Source: Pseudaeromonas sp963677375
GTDB taxonomy: Bacteria > Pseudomonadota > Gammaproteobacteria > Enterobacterales > Aeromonadaceae
DNA length: 64,000 bases
NCBI GenBank assembly: GCA_963677375.2
Contig: CAXXIF010000009.1
Span: forward strand, 1-64,000
Direction of reading: 5' to 3'
Shown here one piece after another: positions 61,011 through 64,000 of this stretch. The position numbers and the translations under genes were made by a program. Under the pieces are notes generated by a model, which saw only the letters and a program-made list of their open reading frames with translations, did no database searches and was not told the origin of the DNA. The stretch's first letter is position 1. Every line of letters begins with the position of its first letter.

Positions 61011-61816
61011 GCTAACTCCTGATACGAAATCGGGCTCGACGGCGTGACTATGCTGGCGGCACGGGTGACCGCTTCCGGCAGAGTTCCGGCCTTGTCGAGG
61101 GGAATGTCATAAGTAATGTGGGCACCGTAGCGGTTGGGGTGCTGGGGGTCATGACGCACCTTGTCGAACACCCACAAACGGCTACCGAGAGCGAACCCCT
61201 CCCGCAAGTCATGGGTGATCATGAAGATGGTGAGCCCCTGCTGTTGCCACAGTTCATGAATGAGCTGGTGCATGTCACCACGAATACCCGGGTCCAGGGC
61301 GCCGAAGGGTTCGTCCAGCAGCAAGATCCGCGGTTGCTTCATCAGTGCCTGGGCGATCGCCAGCCGTTGCTGCATACCGCCGGAGAGTTCGGCGGGGTAG
61401 CGGTTCAGGGCCTGGGAGAGACCGACCCGCTCCAGCATGGCGGCGGCGCGATCCCGCGCCAACTGTTTCCGGGTGCCGAACAGCCGTCCCAGCAGTGGAC
61501 TGGCCGCCAGTTCATCGGCCAGCATGACGTTCTGCAGGGCTGTGAGGTGCGGGAACACCGAGTACCGCTGAAAAACGATGCCGCGCTGCTCGTCGGGTTC
61601 ACAGCCGATGGGGACACCATCCAGCAGCAACTCCCCGCGACTGGCACTCTCGGTGCCCAGTAACAGTTTCAGAAAGGTGGTTTTGCCACACCCGGAGGCG
61701 CCGACTATGGTGACAAACTCGCCGCTGCGCACCGTGACATTGACGCGCTCCAGCACACAGTTGTCGTCATATTCCTTCCACAGGTTCTTGGCTTGCAATA
61801 ACGGGGTCAGGCTCAT
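61007..61816 (-). CDS. ABC transporter ATP-binding protein (guanidine/urea-type uptake)
   Basis: A 269-residue ATPase of the nitrate/taurine (NitT/TauT) group. Walker A is GASGCGKTT, the Q-loop is FQRYSVFPHL, the signature is LSGGMQQRLAIAQALM, Walker B is ILLLDEPFGALDPG and the switch is ITHDLREG. The C-terminal extension of about 45 residues (HDPQHPNRYGAHITYDIPLD) is typical of the version found beside urea/guanidine carboxylases. The ATG at 61816 has AAGGAG and overlaps the permease stop; the frame opening at 62110 is inside the permease gene. Confidence 0.92.
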   Translation of the reverse strand: MSLTPLLQAKNLWKEYDDNCVLERVNVTVRSGEFVTIVGASGCGKTTFLKLLLGTESASRGELLLDGVPIGCEPDEQRGIVFQRYSVFPHLTALQNVMLADELAASPLLGRLFGTRKQLARDRAAAMLERVGLSQALNRYPAELSGGMQQRLAIAQALMKQPRILLLDEPFGALDPGIRGDMHQLIHELWQQQGLTIFMITHDLREGFALGSRLWVFDKVRHDPQHPNRYGAHITYDIPLDKAGTLPEAVTRAASIVTPSSPISYQELA

Positions 61817-62646
61817 GTCGCTGCTCCTTCGCCACCACGGCCGTAGTACCAGGGGAACGCCCGGCGTGACAGCCGCTTGAGCAGCCAGTCCATGCTGAAG
61901 GCCAGCAGGGTGATCCAGGCGACATAGGGCAGGATCACCGCCATATCCAGATAGCGCCGGACCAGGAAGATGCGGTAACCCAGCCCGGCGGTGGCGGCAA
62001 TGGCTTCGGCGGCGATGAGGAATAACCAGGCGCTGCCGAGCGTCAGCCGTACCGCATCGATCAGGCGAGGCAGCACCTGGGGCAACATCACCCTCAGTAT
62101 GATCTGCCAACTGCTGGCCCCGAGGGTCTGGGCTTTGACCAACTGTTCCTCCGGCAGACTCAGCGTCTTGAGCTGCAGATCGCGGATCAACATGGGGGTG
62201 ATGCCGATGACGATCAGCATCACCTTGGCCAGATCGCCCAGGCCAAAGCTGATAAACAGGATCGGCAATAGCGCCATCGGCGGGATCAGCGACAGCGCTG
62301 TGACCAGCGGGGATAAGGGGGCGCGCAACAGGGGGATAGCCCCGGTGCCGAGCCCCAGCACCAGCGCCAGTAGCGCCGAGCTGCTCACCCCGATCAGCAG
62401 CAGACGCAGGCTGGTCAGGGTATCGGTGACCAGCAGAATATCGCCGCTGCGTTTGCTGGGCTCGAAAGCCATACGCTGAATGGCTTCGGCGATATGACCC
62501 AGCCCCGGCAGTAATTTGTCCTGGGGGTTGAGCTCCAGTCGCGCCTGAGAACAGATCACATAGGCGATCAGCAGCAGCACGAAGGGCAGCAGGGCCAGCA
62601 GCAGCCGGCTGGTGCGCTCCGGCTTGCGGTTAATGAGTCGGGTCAT
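61813..62646 (-). CDS. ABC transporter permease (guanidine/urea-type uptake)
   Basis: A 277-residue inner-membrane permease of the TauC/SsuC type with about six helices. The EAA loop reads VKAQTLGASSWQIILRVMLP. It probably forms a homodimeric channel. Its end overlaps the ATPase start by four bases, and it lies 35 bases after the binding-protein gene. Confidence 0.92.
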   Translation of the reverse strand: MTRLINRKPERTSRLLLALLPFVLLLIAYVICSQARLELNPQDKLLPGLGHIAEAIQRMAFEPSKRSGDILLVTDTLTSLRLLLIGVSSSALLALVLGLGTGAIPLLRAPLSPLVTALSLIPPMALLPILFISFGLGDLAKVMLIVIGITPMLIRDLQLKTLSLPEEQLVKAQTLGASSWQIILRVMLPQVLPRLIDAVRLTLGSAWLFLIAAEAIAATAGLGYRIFLVRRYLDMAVILPYVAWITLLAFSMDWLLKRLSRRAFPWYYGRGGEGAAT

Positions 62647-62681
62647 GGGCAGTACTCCGCTGACGATTCAGCAATCGGGGA

Positions 62682-63773
62682 TCAGAGTTTGCCGTCGGCG
62701 GCCAGTTGCATATAGCTGGGGTCGAAACGCAGCTTGATATTCTGGCTGTCGCCGTAGACACCGCTGGGGGTTTCAATGCCGATCATCTGGGAGTTGGGGG
62801 CGCTGTCACCCAGCAGGCCATGAGCAAAGGAGAACTCGGCCACCTGCTGCATGGTGCTCTTGAGCTGGCTGCTATTGGTGAAGGTCACCGCATCCTTGGC
62901 TTGATAGAACATGCGGGTGGCGGCCAGTTGGGCTTCGTATCCCACCAGATCGGTGCCTGATGCTTTGGCCATCTGGGTACGAGCCTCGCGGGATCTGGCA
63001 TCGGTCGCCGACATAGTGGCCATGGTTTCGTACCAGGCACCGGTCAGGGCCTTGCCGAGCTCGGGATGGGACTTGAGAGTGGCGCTGTTGACCACCATCA
63101 GATCGATGATTTCACCGGGGATGAAACTGGAGTCGAACACCTTGTGGCTGCCGGGTGTCTTGATGATCTCGCTGAGCAAGGGGTTCCAGGTCACGGCGGC
63201 GGTGACATCCGGAGTGGCGAAGGCGGAGACGATATCGGCATCTGAGGTATTGACCACAGTGACATCCTTCTCGGAGAGCCCCTGGGTTTCCAGCGCCCGG
63301 GCCAGCAGGTAGTGGGAGACACTCAGCTCGACCAGGTTGATGCTCTGGCCCTTGAGATCGCCCAGCGAGCTCTTGCCCTTGAGGACGATACCATCGTTAC
63401 CATTGGAGAAGTCGCCGACGATGAGCGCGGTGGAATCGACGCCACCGGCTGCGGGTATGGTCAGGGCATCCATATTGGTCATCACGCAGCCATCGAAACC
63501 ACCGGCTGTGTACTGGTTGATGGATTCCACATAGTCATTGATTTGCACCAGCTCGATATCGATGTGGTATTTGTCGGCCCACTTTTTGATGATACCGTTC
63601 TGGGCCGCATAGTCCCAGGGCATCCAGCCGGCATAGATGGTCCAGGCCACCTTGAATTTGTCCTTGGCTTCGGCGTTAGAGATGGAGCCGAGTAGTAGTA
63701 ACGGCACCAGCAAAACAGCCAGTGAGGTGCGAGACAGCAAGCGGCGGAGTACTGAGGTGGTGAATGTAGACAT
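62682..63773 (-). CDS. periplasmic substrate-binding protein (guanidine/urea-type uptake)
   Basis: A 363-residue NMT1/SsuA-like binding protein. Signal peptide residues 1-36 end in NAEA. The mature start KFKVAWTIYAGWMPWDYAAQ and GGFDGCVMTNMDALTIPAAG are characteristic of binding proteins linked to urea-carboxylase-family operons. It is the first gene after the riboswitch, so guanidine is the likeliest ligand; a related amidine cannot be excluded. The ATG at 63773 follows GGGAGGG; the frame opening at 63809 would start within the leader. Confidence 0.9.
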   Translation of the reverse strand: MSTFTTSVLRRLLSRTSLAVLLVPLLLLGSISNAEAKDKFKVAWTIYAGWMPWDYAAQNGIIKKWADKYHIDIELVQINDYVESINQYTAGGFDGCVMTNMDALTIPAAGGVDSTALIVGDFSNGNDGIVLKGKSSLGDLKGQSINLVELSVSHYLLARALETQGLSEKDVTVVNTSDADIVSAFATPDVTAAVTWNPLLSEIIKTPGSHKVFDSSFIPGEIIDLMVVNSATLKSHPELGKALTGAWYETMATMSATDARSREARTQMAKASGTDLVGYEAQLAATRMFYQAKDAVTFTNSSQLKSTMQQVAEFSFAHGLLGDSAPNSQMIGIETPSGVYGDSQNIKLRFDPSYMQLAADGKL

Positions 63774-63800
63774 GGGTTCCCTCCCTGGGAGCACATTGGT

Positions 63801-63840
63801 GAAAAGCAATGGAGATCAGGAGCCTGCTGGCCTCATCTCC
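63801..63840 (-). terminator. riboswitch expression platform: terminator-like hairpin
   Basis: Read on the minus strand, GGAGAT pairs with ATCTCC and, after a one-base bulge on each side, AGG pairs with CCT, closed by a ten-base loop. ATTGCTTTT follows. The left arm uses the 3' end of the aptamer (GGGAGA). Ligand binding and terminator folding would therefore exclude each other, giving read-through when guanidine is bound. The T run is short. Confidence 0.55.
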
Positions 63841-63930
63841 CGGGCTTTTATCCCGCCGTGTAACCTTCAAGGGAAGGTCGATAACTCTCGGACCAGCCAC
63901 CTGTCAAACAGGTCGGAACCCTAGTCATCC
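63835..63930 (-). promoter_or_regulatory. guanidine-I (ykkC subtype 1) riboswitch aptamer
   Basis: On the minus strand the conserved blocks appear in order: CTAGGGTTCCG, a hairpin (ACCTGTTTGACAGGT), GCTGGTCCGAGAG, a second hairpin (AACCTTCAAGGG in reverse, pairing ACCTTCCC with GAAGGT), then ACACGGCGGGATAAAAGCCC and GGGAGA. This matches the ykkC/guanidine-I consensus closely. It lies about 60 bases before the binding-protein start codon. Its ligand, the guanidinium ion, turns such operons on. Confidence 0.95.
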
Positions 63931-64000
63931 ATTACTGATTGTGGCACTGGCTTGGCTCCAGGCTCCAGATCCTTGGGTGCTGCGTTGTATCTTGTATACA
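63931..64000 (-). promoter_or_regulatory. promoter region of the guanidine operon (cut by window end)
   Basis: The segment upstream of the aptamer. On the minus strand it starts TGTATACAAGATACAA, which could hold a -10 element (TATACA) or the TTGTAT half-sites of a GntR-type regulator (63985-63990 and 63993-63998). The -35 region lies outside the window, so neither can be decided. Confidence 0.35.

Noticed and set aside
63945..63962. TGGCACTGGCTTGG as a sigma-54 promoter
   Set aside because: It points away from the guanidine operon and the -24/-12 spacing and final GC do not fit.

Overview
The window reads as a stretch of chromosome from a gammaproteobacterium, most likely of the order Aeromonadales. 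The partial 16S rRNA, a MotX-type polar flagellar motor protein, and housekeeping blocks that keep Escherichia coli gene order (acnB-yacL, corB-ypjD-ffh-rpsP-rimM-trmD-rplS, mutH-rppH-ptsP-thyA, nhaA-nhaR-rpsT-murJ-ribF-ileS-lspA-ispH, valS-holC-pepA/lptF-lptG) all point that way. The order-level call is an inference from recognising the sequence, not from a search.

Layout. 1-5190: the 3' part of an rRNA operon (16S, tRNA-Glu(UUC), 23S, 5S, tRNA-Thr(GGU), a second diverged 5S, terminator). 5.2-8.7 kb: a membrane acyltransferase-like protein, a chemoreceptor remnant and a type Vd-like patatin autotransporter. 8.9-13.7 kb: acnB, yacL, a P-II protein behind a sigma-54/NtrC-like control region, and a Dyp-type peroxidase. 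13.7-18.5 kb: argR divergent from the arginine transporter artPIQM, then mdh. 18.5-25.2 kb: motX, corB, ypjD, ffh and the trmD operon. 25.2-30.8 kb: a small CBM48-like protein, a frameshifted mutH, a DnaA-box cluster placed like DARS2, then rppH, ptsP and thyA. 31-41.1 kb: nhaA, nhaR, an ArsR regulator, rpsT, murJ, a frameshifted ribF, ileS, lspA and ispH. 41.2-51.3 kb: envelope proteins of unknown function (one frameshifted), valS, holC, pepA, lptF and lptG. 51.6-55.6 kb: a lipoprotein family 3 glycosidase divergent from an AraC regulator. 55.8-64 kb: a minus-strand operon (substrate-binding protein, permease, ATPase, two DUF1989 proteins, and a biotin-dependent carboxylase annotated in databases as urea carboxylase) led by a clear guanidine-I (ykkC) riboswitch.

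The riboswitch shows that the last operon is for guanidine uptake and breakdown rather than urea: import, ATP-dependent carboxylation, then deimination by the DUF1989 pair to allophanate. No allophanate hydrolase is present in the window. A terminator-like hairpin that shares the 3' edge of the aptamer suggests transcriptional ON control.

The other points of interest are the DARS2-like DnaA-box cluster between mutH and rppH, three single-base frameshifts within about 17 kb (mutH, ribF and a membrane protein), which mean either sequencing error or a mismatch-repair-deficient lineage, two 5S copies with compensatory helix changes, and a P-II gene with NtrC/sigma-54 signals but no amtB beside it.
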